64,000 nt of DNA from Megaera polyxenophila (GTDB taxonomy: Bacteria > Pseudomonadota > Alphaproteobacteria > Rickettsiales > Rickettsiaceae): positions 1,364,001 to 1,428,000 of the forward strand of contig NZ_CP104166.1 in assembly GCF_029982035.1 (NCBI RefSeq). The letters run 5' to 3'. Below the pieces are notes generated by a model. The model made no database searches. It saw only the letters and a program-made list of their open reading frames with translations, and was not told where the DNA came from. Positions within the stretch are counted from its first letter, which is position 1; every line of letters starts with the position of its first letter. Below are positions 1 to 8,522 of the stretch, piece after piece. The position numbers were made by a program, and so were the translations under genes.

Positions 1-575
1 ATATATACAGCCTTATTGATAATTCGCTTATCCTGTCTTACCTTAACTACTAAACAATCAAAAAATACTATTGGGTATACAGACTCTAAAGCTCTACCTT
101 GCCAAGATTTAACTTCATCAATTACATCGTCAGTTACTCTACTAATTAGAGATTCACTTACTTCAGCTCCGTATAATTCCTCTAATTGAATCTTGATATC
201 TGATATACTCATACCTTTAGCATACAAGGATATTATTTTTTCATCTAAACCGTCTATTCGGCTTTGCTTCTTTTTGACAATTATAGGTTCAAATTGTCCC
301 TTCCTGTCTCTTGGAACATTAAGTTCTATCTGACCGTTATTGGTTATTAAATTCTTTTGATAACTACCATTTCGTGCATTTTCTACCTCAGATCTACTAT
401 AGCGTTCGTAGCCTAAATGGCTTTGCATTTCTGCTTCTAAAGCATGTTCTAAAATACGTTTGCTAAGTTGTTTAATTAAACCTTCTTTCCCAAGTACATT
501 TGATAAATCCGCATCACTTTCTATTAGCATATCTATTGCTGCATTTAGTTTGTCAGTTTGTATATTTTTAGTCAT
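1..575 (-). CDS. IS256-family transposase, N-terminal part, runs off window
   Basis: The reverse strand reads without a stop from an ATG at 575-573 to the window edge, about 191 codons. The product begins MTKNIQTDKLNAAIDML and contains the segment EMQSHLGYERY followed by a basic region with NVPRDRKGQFEP, both characteristic of mutator-type (IS256) DDE transposases. The downstream part carrying the rest of the catalytic core is not in the window. The IS3 insertion 24 bases upstream of the start codon has probably removed the native promoter. The second, decayed copy at 15285-15732 is clearly related. Confidence 0.85.
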   Translation of the reverse strand, partial: MTKNIQTDKLNAAIDMLIESDADLSNVLGKEGLIKQLSKRILEHALEAEMQSHLGYERYSRSEVENARNGSYQKNLITNNGQIELNVPRDRKGQFEPIIVKKKQSRIDGLDEKIISLYAKGMSISDIKIQLEELYGAEVSESLISRVTDDVIDEVKSWQGRALESVYPIVFFDCLVVKVRQDKRIINKAVY

Positions 576-674
576 TTATCTCTCCTTAAATTATAATTTA
601 TAATGGTACCCAAAAACTGGACTGCTAAAAATGAAGAATGAGATATAATTTCACAACAAGGAAATGGAAATTAT

Positions 675-974
675 ATGTCTAAAAAAGCGAAGCAATATAG
701 TGCGACGGAAAAAACAAAAATTGTTATAGAAGCAATAAAAGCTGAAATGACAATAGCACAAATAAGCAGTAAGTACGGGGTTCATGCAACTCAAATACAA
801 GCATGGAAAAAAAGAGGTATAGAAAATTTAGTTAGTGGTTTTCAAGTTAAGCCGGCAACAAAAGATCCAGACAATCAAGATTTGATAAAACAATTATATG
901 AACAAATAGGACAGTTAAGCGTTGAGCGTGACTGGCTGAAAAAAAAATCTACATTGTTTGGACTTGGAAACTAG
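675..974 (+). CDS. IS3-family transposase OrfA
   Basis: This 99-residue protein carries an N-terminal helix-turn-helix (about residues 10-50, including AQISSKYGVHATQIQAWKK) and a C-terminal leucine-rich segment ending in a lysine run, the usual OrfA layout for DNA binding and multimerisation. The ATG at 675 follows an A/G-rich stretch (AAGGAAATGG). The last codons overlap orfB at a nine-A tract (939-947). The sequence appears identical to the copy at 51215-51514. Confidence 0.93.
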   Translation: MSKKAKQYSATEKTKIVIEAIKAEMTIAQISSKYGVHATQIQAWKKRGIENLVSGFQVKPATKDPDNQDLIKQLYEQIGQLSVERDWLKKKSTLFGLGN

Positions 975-1800
975 GAAAAGTATGATTGATAATAATTGTA
1001 TAAATCTAAGCATTGTTAGGCAATGCGATCTACTTTTAATTAATAAATCTACTTATTATTACAAGGCAAAAGGAATAACTACAAGAGACTTAGAAATAAT
1101 GAAAGTAATTGATGAAATCTATACAGAGCATCCGTATTTCGGGGCCAGAAGAATGTCCAAGCATCTTGTACCGTTTGGAATTGTTATTGGTCGCAAAGCG
1201 GTAAGTCGTTATTACGGAATAATGTCAATAGAAGCCATTTATCCTAAAATGAATTTAAGCAAGCGCAACCAAGCTCATAAGGTATATCCTTATCTTTTAA
1301 AAGGCGTTGAAATTACTAAGACAAATCAGGTATGGAGCACCGATATAACTTATATTAGAATGGCACAAGGATTTGTATATCTAGTAGCCATTATTGATTG
1401 GTTTAGCCGTTATATTCTGAGCTGGAAGGTTTCTATTAGCTTAGAAAGTGATTTTTGCATCGACGCACTAGAAGAAGCCCTAGAAAAGCACGGTCAACCT
1501 GAGGTTTTTAATACCGATCAAGGTTCTCAATTTACGTCAAAAAATTTCATCTACGAACTTGTTAAACGTGAAATCAAGATTAGCATGGACGGTAAAGGTA
1601 GGGCTTTAGATAATGTATTTATTGAAAGATTTTGGCGTTCATTAAAACAAGAAAAAATATATTTGATAATTTTAAATACTGTCAAGGAGGTAAAAAATGC
1701 TATAACAGATTACATAACTTTTTATAATAGTAAAAGGATGCACCAATCCTTGGAATATTTAACTCCAGAACAGGTGTATTTAACAAAAATTATTGGCTAA
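958..1800 (+). CDS. IS3-family transposase OrfB (DDE integrase)
   Basis: OrfB is the catalytic subunit, with an HTH_21-like N-terminus and an rve-type integrase core. The DDE residues are visible in VWSTDITYIR (D), VFNTDQGSQF (D) and NVFIERFWRS (E). The frame opens just after a TGA at 937-939, inside the nine-A tract, so expression needs either slippage on the A-run or initiation at TTG 958 or ATG 982. It lies in the +1 frame relative to orfA rather than the usual -1. It is full length for the family. Confidence 0.92.
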   Translation: MDLETRKSMIDNNCINLSIVRQCDLLLINKSTYYYKAKGITTRDLEIMKVIDEIYTEHPYFGARRMSKHLVPFGIVIGRKAVSRYYGIMSIEAIYPKMNLSKRNQAHKVYPYLLKGVEITKTNQVWSTDITYIRMAQGFVYLVAIIDWFSRYILSWKVSISLESDFCIDALEEALEKHGQPEVFNTDQGSQFTSKNFIYELVKREIKISMDGKGRALDNVFIERFWRSLKQEKIYLIILNTVKEVKNAITDYITFYNSKRMHQSLEYLTPEQVYLTKIIG

Positions 1801-2078
1801 TATTATAACGCAAATTATATCTCATAATTTCTGATTTTTAGTCTAGACAAATTGGGCCACCTTAATTTTTTTATTATAACTTATGAGAATTTACACAATC
1901 AATTGCACAGAACCAATCTCGAGCCTATGGTTCCGGTTTAAGGTTCGCAACGTGTTCCATATTCCCCGCCAGATTTGTTTGATTTATTTTTGATAGATTA
2001 ATATACCAAATCAAGACGTAATTTCTTTACGCATTAAGATCTATTTATCGCTTCTTAGCGATTTAAGAGAAGTGTTTT

Positions 2079-3080
2079 ATGGAAACAAAGCTTCAGCTAT
2101 TTCGTATGAATCATGACCTTTCCAATGATTCTTTTAAAACAATCAATAACGTATGTACTCCGGAATTATGCATTCAAAATTTTAAAAATGGTATCGAGAC
2201 TACAATATTTTTAGATACAAATATTATTTCAAATATTAGAAAATTTACTTTTAAAGAACCATCTCTCGATAGCAGAGTTTGTTTTATAATAGAGCAAATA
2301 ATAGAAATTTTTAGCAAGCTCTTAAATGTCTATATCTCACCAGGCTTAGCATTTTATGAGTCATGTGACGCTCTAAAAGAGAAAAATATTATGGCTTTCA
2401 ATATATTTCTTGAGCAATATCTTCCTAAATATGTAGATGCCTATAATTCCTTGGATTACCAACCATTGCAAAAGCAAGAAAGCTTTTATTTACTACATGA
2501 TTGGGCTTCAATATTTCTTATACAATATGTAAGAAATAAATATTCACATTTATCGCCTTTGGAAAAGTTTAAGAAATTTTTAGATTTAGTACAAGAGCAT
2601 TTAAGTTTTATAGACGGATTAATATGTGAAATAGCTAAATACTCATTTGCGGATACAAATAAGCTTTCTGAAACTCATAAAAAAATTATAAGAAATTTTA
2701 TAAAAAGTGGCGATATGAAGAAACAATCTTTGAATGCTGCATATGATTTAATTTTTATACAAGTAATAGCAATGTCCAATAACAAGAAGTTATCTGATGC
2801 TTATTTTGGTAAGATAGATAGCTGGGGATTAACAGCTGATCAAGGAATAATAGAGCTTGCTAAACTTATATCTTTTAGTAATAAGGGGCTATTTATATGC
2901 GCTGATTTAAATGAATCTGAAAAACTTAGAGATTATCTTGACGAATGTTATATTCATTATAATCTAGTTATGCTACAGCGCTATTCTAATACAATAACTC
3001 AACAAAAAAATTTTGATATTGATAATATAATAAATAAATCAGAGAATCTTATTCTAAAACTTGAAAATGCAGCAATATAA
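2079..3080 (+). CDS. Hypothetical protein with PIN-like N-terminal motif
   Basis: This 333-residue ORF is of unknown function. Near residue 43 it has TIFLDTNIISNI, which resembles the first strand and metal-binding aspartate of PIN-domain nucleases. A second acidic segment, ICADLNESEKL, lies near residue 275, where a late PIN strand might be. The middle is helical and unassigned. It starts about 160 bp downstream of the IS256 terminus and ends 18 bp before a broken acetyltransferase gene. The PIN assignment rests on one motif and is tentative; no partner antitoxin gene is visible. Confidence 0.55.
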   Translation: METKLQLFRMNHDLSNDSFKTINNVCTPELCIQNFKNGIETTIFLDTNIISNIRKFTFKEPSLDSRVCFIIEQIIEIFSKLLNVYISPGLAFYESCDALKEKNIMAFNIFLEQYLPKYVDAYNSLDYQPLQKQESFYLLHDWASIFLIQYVRNKYSHLSPLEKFKKFLDLVQEHLSFIDGLICEIAKYSFADTNKLSETHKKIIRNFIKSGDMKKQSLNAAYDLIFIQVIAMSNNKKLSDAYFGKIDSWGLTADQGIIELAKLISFSNKGLFICADLNESEKLRDYLDECYIHYNLVMLQRYSNTITQQKNFDIDNIINKSENLILKLENAAI

Positions 3081-3098
3081 TAGTATTTAAAGAAATTT

Positions 3099-3537
3099 GT
3101 GAACCTGAATAATATAGCCTTCAAAATCATTAAGCATAGCTCTCCTGAATTTAAGAAAGCTGTAAAATTACGTGAGGAGATCTTGCGTAAACCTTTGGGA
3201 CTAACTTTTTTGCCTGAAGAATTAGAAGCAGAAAAAGATCATGTTCAAATTGAGGGATTTCAAGATGATGAAGTCGTTAGCACTGCGGTTCTGATTCCTG
3301 AAGGTAAAACCTATAAGATTCAGAGGGTCGTTGAAAAAAAAGGCCTGCAAGATTCTGGTATAGGATCGTAAATGATGGAATTCTGCGAATCTTATGCAAG
3401 AGACAAAGGATTCATTCTATCTATTGTCATGTAGGAGATTCGGCTGTTAACCTTTATCTCAAAAACAATTACGCTTCTGAAGGTGATTATTTCGATAAGG
3501 ACACAATCCCGCATCTTAAAATGAGGAAAGTTTTATG
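3099..3537 (+). pseudogene. GNAT-family acetyltransferase, broken
   Basis: The reading frame from GTG 3099 encodes a GNAT N-terminus, including the start of the acetyl-CoA loop (IQRVVEKKGLQDSGIGS), then meets TAA at 3369-3371. Homology continues in the same frame with MMEFCESYARDKGF. It then shifts frame near 3415-3430 to give YCHVGDSAVNLYLKNNY and ends LKMRKVL at the TGA at 3535-3537. One nonsense codon and one frameshift are therefore needed to restore the gene. Its stop overlaps the start of the next gene, consistent with a former operon. Confidence 0.8.
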
Positions 3538-4104
3538 AATCTATATTTTATGGCTGGAGCAAGTGGTAGTGGTAAAACAGCTATCATGCCTCATTTAAAA
3601 GAACTTTGGGGCAAGAGGATTGCCGTATATGATTTTGATGAGATTGGAGTACCAAAAGATGCTGATACAAAATGGCGTCAAGAATCTACTGAAAAATGGC
3701 TGCAGAAACTGTTAAGCGATAACCAAGATGCCTGCCTACTTGGCCAAATGGTACTTGGCGAAATATTTGCCTGCCCGTCTGCTACGCAGCTTAGCAAGAT
3801 CAATTTTTGCTTTTTGGACGTAAGTGACATAGAACGTATCAAGCGTCTAAGGAAACGAGGTACATATGGAGCTGATCAAAATATGCTAAGCTGGGCTGCA
3901 TGGCTTCGTATGCATCTTTTCGATCCGCATTGGCATCTACAGGCCATAAAAGAGAATTCCTGGAGCGCTTTAAACTGGAGTGCTTTAGATGACCTTAGTT
4001 CCTGGACTCAGAAGGCTAATATCAAGATCATTGATACCAGCAAAGACGATGTAGCTAAAACAGCAAAGAAGATTGCAGGCTGGGTGCAAAGTAGATTAAA
4101 ATAA
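3535..4104 (+). CDS. P-loop nucleotide kinase-like protein
   Basis: This 189-residue protein begins with a Walker A loop, GASGSGKT, at residues 8-15, then DFDEIGVP near residue 32, like small AAA/adenylate-kinase-type or zeta-toxin-like phosphotransferases. The substrate cannot be read from the sequence. The start ATG overlaps the stop of the broken GNAT gene (ATGA), suggesting former translational coupling. The segment KRLRKRGTYG could be a lid arginine region. The 3' end runs into the remains of an opposing HAD phosphatase gene. Confidence 0.7.
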   Translation: MNLYFMAGASGSGKTAIMPHLKELWGKRIAVYDFDEIGVPKDADTKWRQESTEKWLQKLLSDNQDACLLGQMVLGEIFACPSATQLSKINFCFLDVSDIERIKRLRKRGTYGADQNMLSWAAWLRMHLFDPHWHLQAIKENSWSALNWSALDDLSSWTQKANIKIIDTSKDDVAKTAKKIAGWVQSRLK

Positions 4105-4466
4105 TAACTCACGAAAAAGGCTATACCACCAATAGCCGGCGAAAAAGCAGCAGCACTAATTGGAAGCTTTTGCATCAGACTTATAAATTTCTCCGCCACA
4201 AGGTCAGGATCAAAATTTTGCGCCTTACCCTCAGGGGATTTAAAACCAGAAACTACAAAATTGAATTTTGCAACTTCCATAATCTGCTTAACATTGGGTA
4301 GTAGTACTTTAGCCTTTGAGGTTTCGTCGCTCGGGTCTTTAGAGCCGGTTATCGTACCGTCATTGTCTCAAATAATTATTTTATTATCCATATCAATACC
4401 GCCTATATTTAATGCCATAGCTTGAGTTGTGAATAATATGATTGTTAAAAAAATTATTAAAAGTCA
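4105..4466 (-). pseudogene. HAD-superfamily phosphatase remnant with signal-like leader
   Basis: Read leftwards from about 4466, the frame gives a hydrophobic leader (LLIIFLTIILFTTQA), then MALNIGGIDMDNKIII, a TGA at 4370-4368, and DNDGTITGSKDPSDETS. DxDGT is the HAD nucleophile motif, and the stop lies just before its first aspartate. The frame continues with FVVSGFKSPEGKAQNFDPDLVAEKF and FSPAIGG, then loses recognisable sequence near 4105, where the P-loop gene ends. It has no start codon, an internal stop and a missing C-terminus. The ORF at 4008-4280 is only its open tail. Confidence 0.65.
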
Positions 4467-4502
4467 GTAATTCTGCTTAAATTTACTACATTTTATTATA
4501 AG

Positions 4503-4573
4503 TAAGAGAAATGTAATAAGGTTGGAAGCATAAATATTTATGCTTCCAACCACTGTACCTAAAATTTCTCTTA
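4503..4573. repeat. Nested inverted repeat with 32-bp perfect palindrome
   Basis: Positions 4520-4551 are a perfect palindrome with arms GGTTGGAAGCATAAAT and its complement. A second pair of arms, TAAGAGAAAT (4503-4512) and ATTTCTCTTA (4564-4573), encloses it. No T-run follows, so it is not a standard terminator. It could be a small mobile palindromic element or a protein-binding site upstream of the Crp/Fnr gene. Confidence 0.7.
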
Positions 4574-4761
4574 GCCTCCCTCTGTTTCGTCATAGTAATG
4601 ACTAACTAGCTTGACGTATACATCTAGCTATTGTAAATTATGAAAAAAAATTACATTTGGTATTACAAAATTTGAGCTCACTATTGATAAATAAGATTAC
4701 GGCAGATAAGGGTTGCACTAAAAAAAGCTTATTAAAACAAGCTAATTGGTCGGAAATTAAA

Positions 4762-5499
4762 ATGTACCAGGGTAATAAGTTATGTAGTCTTATTAAGACT
4801 TTTTCTTTTCTAGCTGGGGTTCAAGAAGAGAAACTGAAATTACTATTAGAAAATGCCCAAGTAAAAAAATATAAAAAAGGTACAGTGCTTTTGCTTGAAG
4901 GTGATTATCCTTCAGCTTTTTACCTTATTTTAAACGGGTGGATAAAACTGTCAAAGATATCCTTTGAAGGGGAAGAATCTGTTGTTCAACTGTTTAGCTC
5001 CGGTAATACTTTGATAGAATCTTCCATGATTCTTAATACTCCGTCCCAGGTCAATATTCAAACAATGTCATCTACTACTTTAATAAGTATTCCGGTTGCA
5101 GCTCTTAAAAAACTAGCAGAAAATTGCCAATTTTTTGCTCTAAATATATTAAATTTATTATCTAAGCAGTTAGAAACACTTACCTCTCAAATCGGCAATA
5201 TACGGCTTAAAGCTGCAGAAGAGAGAGTTGGTTGGTTTCTTTTAAATCTATTTTCTAATAATTATGCTCTCTCAAATGTATTACAGTTGCCATATAATAA
5301 GGGGATTATAGCATCTTATCTTGGGATGAAAGCTGAAACTTTCTCTAGAGCATTGAATGATCTAAAGAAAAAGGGTTTTCAAATAAAAAGTGACGTGGTA
5401 ATAATGCCTAATATAAAGTCTTTATGTAGCTTTTGTGATGTTAGTATATATCCTCGCTGTCCTCGTTATAATAAGAGTGAATGCCCGTTATTACAGTAG
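4762..5499 (+). CDS. Crp/Fnr-family transcription regulator
   Basis: Cyclic-nucleotide-like sensor domain (KKGTVLLLEGDYPSAFYLILNGWIK region) followed by a dimerisation helix and a winged-helix domain with IASYLGMKAETFSRALNDLKKKG, matching the Fnr recognition-helix pattern (E..SR). ATG 4762 is preferred because it begins at the usual family N-terminus; an upstream TTG at 4657 would add 35 residues with no family resemblance. The C-terminus carries four cysteines (C-x2-C-x7-C-x7-C) that could bind a metal or Fe-S cluster. It converges with nrdG, 31 bp away, and is the natural candidate to bind the FNR-type box at 8551. That link is inference. Confidence 0.85.
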   Translation: MYQGNKLCSLIKTFSFLAGVQEEKLKLLLENAQVKKYKKGTVLLLEGDYPSAFYLILNGWIKLSKISFEGEESVVQLFSSGNTLIESSMILNTPSQVNIQTMSSTTLISIPVAALKKLAENCQFFALNILNLLSKQLETLTSQIGNIRLKAAEERVGWFLLNLFSNNYALSNVLQLPYNKGIIASYLGMKAETFSRALNDLKKKGFQIKSDVVIMPNIKSLCSFCDVSIYPRCPRYNKSECPLLQ

Positions 5500-5530
5500 C
5501 TCGGATTATTAACTTTATTAATGTTAAATT

Positions 5531-6268
5531 TTAATTATAAGGCAATTTAGGTGATGACTCTAAAAATCCTCGAGCTTTTATAATAAATTCTCTAGGCTGG
5601 TGTAATAAATTAAAATCCAGTTCCCTTTTTTGATCTGGCAAAGGAAACAATGTCTTACACTGAGTAAAGTTTTGTAAATAATAAGTACCTAGGAAATTGC
5701 GTGCCTCTAGGTCAATTATTATTTGATTAATATCATCCTCATTTAAGATACTTGTATGTACAGTAGTTCTTACCTCAAAAGGTGTATTACTGCTACATAA
5801 ATAATCCAGGGTTTGGAAAACAGCTTTTTGATTTTTACATTTTGTTATTTGCAAAAATTTACCTGCTGGAGCTTTATAATCTAGGGCTATATAATCTATC
5901 AGCTTTTGCTCGCATAAACTTTTTATCATAGTTGGATTTGTCCCGTTAGTATCTAATTTGATTTTAAAGTTTAAAAACCTAACCTTTTCCAAGAATAATT
6001 TTAACCCGGGATATAGAGTACATTCTCCTCCTGATACTACCACTCCTTCTAATAGTTTTTGTCTACTCTGGAGAAAGTGCCATATTTCGTTTACATGTTT
6101 CTTCCCTTTATTTGTTAAAACGATGTCCGGATTATGACAATAAAGGCATCGAAAATTACATCCGATAAACCACAAAATACATGCACTAAGATTTGGAAAA
6201 TCTTGAAGCGTAAAAGGGGTAATATCATAAATCGGCGGTTTTTTATAATAAGTAGTTTCTATTGGCAT
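5531..6268 (-). CDS. nrdG: Anaerobic ribonucleotide reductase activating enzyme
   Basis: Radical-SAM activase that installs the glycyl radical on NrdD. The CxxxCxxC cluster motif is visible as GCNFRCLYCHNP (Cys 37, 41, 44), followed by VVSGGECTLYP, the usual glycine-rich SAM-binding strand. Its 245 residues are on the long side for NrdG and closer to the PflA/NrdG-like subgroup annotated as anaerobic RNR activators. The gene lies 22 bp downstream of nrdD on the same strand, so the two form an operon. Function in vivo requires low oxygen, because both enzymes are oxygen-sensitive. Confidence 0.9.
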   Translation of the reverse strand: MPIETTYYKKPPIYDITPFTLQDFPNLSACILWFIGCNFRCLYCHNPDIVLTNKGKKHVNEIWHFLQSRQKLLEGVVVSGGECTLYPGLKLFLEKVRFLNFKIKLDTNGTNPTMIKSLCEQKLIDYIALDYKAPAGKFLQITKCKNQKAVFQTLDYLCSSNTPFEVRTTVHTSILNEDDINQIIIDLEARNFLGTYYLQNFTQCKTLFPLPDQKRELDFNLLHQPREFIIKARGFLESSPKLPYN

Positions 6269-6290
6269 TGATGTGGGTTATCTCCTGAAT

Positions 6291-8462
6291 TTAATTAGAG
6301 AAGCTTTGCTTAAAATAGACTCTTTGTTCGTGTTCCCCTTTTTTGCCCACATTAAAACTATCTACAGGGCGGTAGTATCCCATAACCCTTGTCCAAGTAA
6401 GGACTTTCTGACCGCAATAAGGACATTCCAATTGATTACCGGAGAGATAACCGTGTTTGTTACATGTAGAAAAAGTGGGAGAAACAGTAATATATGGTAA
6501 TTTATAATTCTCAATTACAGTTTTTACAAAATTTTTACAGGCAATAGGAGACGTAAAATTTTCATTCGTATAAAGATGTAAAACAGTACCGCCGGTATAC
6601 TTACATTGTAATTTATCCTGTTTTTCTAAAGCCTTAAATGGATCATCTGTAAAATGAACAGGAAGTTGGCTACTATTTGTGTAATAAATATTTTCGGAAT
6701 AACCGGACTGGATAATATCAGGGAAGTATTTTTTATCTTCTTTAGCAAACCGGTAAGTAGCTCCTTCTGCGGGAGTTGCTTCAAGGTTGTAGAGGTTACC
6801 GGTTTCTTCTTGATATTTTTTTAGTTCCTTACGCATAAATTCCAGAATTTCTAAACACAACTCTATACCTTGCTCAGAAGCAATATCATAAGCGCTATCA
6901 CTGAAATTTATTAACATCTCATTCATACCATTAACACCTATAGTACTAAAATGGTTTCTAAAATCTTTTAAGTATCGAGCTGTGTAAGGATATAATCCAC
7001 GATTGTACATTTCCTGAACAAATTTACGTCTTTTTTCCAATACGGATTTACATAAATTCATTAAATACTTTAATTGATCAAAAAGTCCCTTTTTATCCTT
7101 TTTAAACTTATACCCTAGTCTTGCCATATTAATGGTGGTTACACCGATTGAACCTGTCATTTCTGCTGAGCCAAATAATCCGTTTCCACGTTTTACTAAT
7201 TCCCTTAAATCCAGTTGAAGGCGACAGCACATACTTCTTACAGAGTCAGGGGAATAAGCTTCCGGATTAGGAATTTTGTTCCCTTTATCATCTAAAACGT
7301 ATTGACTGCCGATAAAATTCTGAAAATAAGAACTACCCATTTTAGCAGTATTATCAAACAGAGCTTTAGCGGCTTTCGAATCCCAATCAAAATCTTCGGT
7401 AATATTTACTGTAGGTATAGGAAACGTAAAAGGCTGTTTATTACTATCCCCTTCCGTCATTATTTCGTAGAAAGCCTGATCTATAATTTCTATTTCAGGC
7501 TGAAAGTTTTTATAAGTTAAGTCCTTCAGAGAGTTTACATTTCTTGCATTGGCTCTTGTTAATACTTCTTTATCATCTTGTAAGTTTTCAAACAAATGCT
7601 CGTTATTAATGCAGGGAATTTGCTCCTGAAGGTCTTTTGGAATCTTGAAATCCAAGGTAATATTAGTAAATGGGCTTTGTCCCCATCGGGTAGGCATATT
7701 TAAGTCATAAATAAATTTCCTTAATAACCTTTTTACCTGATAAAAATTAAGATTATCTTTAAATACATATGGGGCAAGATAAGTATCAAAAGAACTAAGC
7801 GCTTGGGCACCTGCCCATTCAGACTGTACAACGCCTAAGAAATTTGCTATTTGACCTAATGCTTCATTAAAATGCTTTGGCGGACGACTTGAAACCCTAC
7901 CTAAAACACCATTAAATCCCTCATTTAAAAGAACCCTTAAACTCCAACCAGCGCAATATCCCGTAAGGCTGTCAAGGTCATGAATATGAATATCTGCCAT
8001 GCGATGTGATAACATTTCTTCTTCTGAATAAACATTATCTAACCAAAAATTTGCTATTATTTTTCCGGCCGTTTGATTAATTAATGACGCATTAGAATAA
8101 CTTACGTTCGCATTAGCTTTGATTCTCCAATCTTCTTTATTGATATATTCTTCTATGGTTTCCTTACAGCTAATTTTAGTATCCGTTGCTGTCATATTAA
8201 TTAGATTTTGCTCGTTTTGAAAATGAATAAAATATTCCAAAACTTTAAACAACTTCGCTTTAACTAAATTGTGGTAAATTAATGTTATATTATTTTCTGT
8301 TTCTTTTTGCTTTTTTAAGCTTGAAATTAAACTAATAAAGAACTTCTTGGGTATCCTGGTTTTAGCACTATAAAATGCTTCCTGTAAGCTATTGTATATT
8401 GAAATCGGTAAATGATTAATTAGAGATTCTTTGGTTATTTTCTTATTATCAAAGACATTCAT
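6291..8462 (-). CDS. nrdD: Class III (anaerobic) ribonucleoside-triphosphate reductase
   Basis: Reduces ribonucleoside triphosphates to deoxynucleotides without oxygen, using a glycyl radical. The 723-residue protein ends with the conserved RVMGYYRPVDSFNVGKKGE motif, whose glycine (residue 695) is the radical site. Just before it is a zinc site, CNKHGYLSGNQLECPYCGQ. The central barrel includes NVNSLKDLTYKNFQPEIE and MSIGVTTIN-like segments typical of the family. No clear ATP-cone motif was recognised at the N-terminus. The gene starts 89 bp from a perfect FNR-type box, with a TAAATT -10-like element placed 22 bp after it. nrdG follows. Intact. Confidence 0.93.
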   Translation of the reverse strand: MNVFDNKKITKESLINHLPISIYNSLQEAFYSAKTRIPKKFFISLISSLKKQKETENNITLIYHNLVKAKLFKVLEYFIHFQNEQNLINMTATDTKISCKETIEEYINKEDWRIKANANVSYSNASLINQTAGKIIANFWLDNVYSEEEMLSHRMADIHIHDLDSLTGYCAGWSLRVLLNEGFNGVLGRVSSRPPKHFNEALGQIANFLGVVQSEWAGAQALSSFDTYLAPYVFKDNLNFYQVKRLLRKFIYDLNMPTRWGQSPFTNITLDFKIPKDLQEQIPCINNEHLFENLQDDKEVLTRANARNVNSLKDLTYKNFQPEIEIIDQAFYEIMTEGDSNKQPFTFPIPTVNITEDFDWDSKAAKALFDNTAKMGSSYFQNFIGSQYVLDDKGNKIPNPEAYSPDSVRSMCCRLQLDLRELVKRGNGLFGSAEMTGSIGVTTINMARLGYKFKKDKKGLFDQLKYLMNLCKSVLEKRRKFVQEMYNRGLYPYTARYLKDFRNHFSTIGVNGMNEMLINFSDSAYDIASEQGIELCLEILEFMRKELKKYQEETGNLYNLEATPAEGATYRFAKEDKKYFPDIIQSGYSENIYYTNSSQLPVHFTDDPFKALEKQDKLQCKYTGGTVLHLYTNENFTSPIACKNFVKTVIENYKLPYITVSPTFSTCNKHGYLSGNQLECPYCGQKVLTWTRVMGYYRPVDSFNVGKKGEHEQRVYFKQSFSN

Positions 8463-8522
8463 TACGGCCTCATTAAATTACTTTCAAATTCTATTGAATA
8501 CCCATCTATTAAATTCCGAACC

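Larger units (their letters stand above)
599..1864 (+). mobile_element. IS3-family element, copy 1 (1266 bp)
   Basis: The element begins TATAATGGTACCC and ends GGGCCACCTTA, imperfect inverted ends that also share TGAGATATAATT further in. It is flanked by a 3-bp direct repeat ATT (596-598 and 1865-1867). A second copy of equal length and apparently identical sequence lies at 51139-52404, flanked by GCT. Two intact copies with clean target duplications indicate recent activity. Confidence 0.92.
1..1914 (-). mobile_element. IS256-type element, left-edge partial, split by an IS3 insertion
   Basis: The element holds the transposase fragment described separately. Its 5' terminus is the segment near 1887-1914 containing TTTACACAATC followed by AGAACC, a motif shared with the decayed IS256 remnant ending near 15732 and typical of IS256-family ends. 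An IS3-family element (599-1864) sits between the start codon and this terminus. The other end lies beyond the window. Confidence 0.7.

Noticed and set aside
4008..4280. 90-codon reverse-strand ORF as an independent gene
   Set aside because: Its first half is the tail of the HAD pseudogene and its second half is antisense to the P-loop gene.
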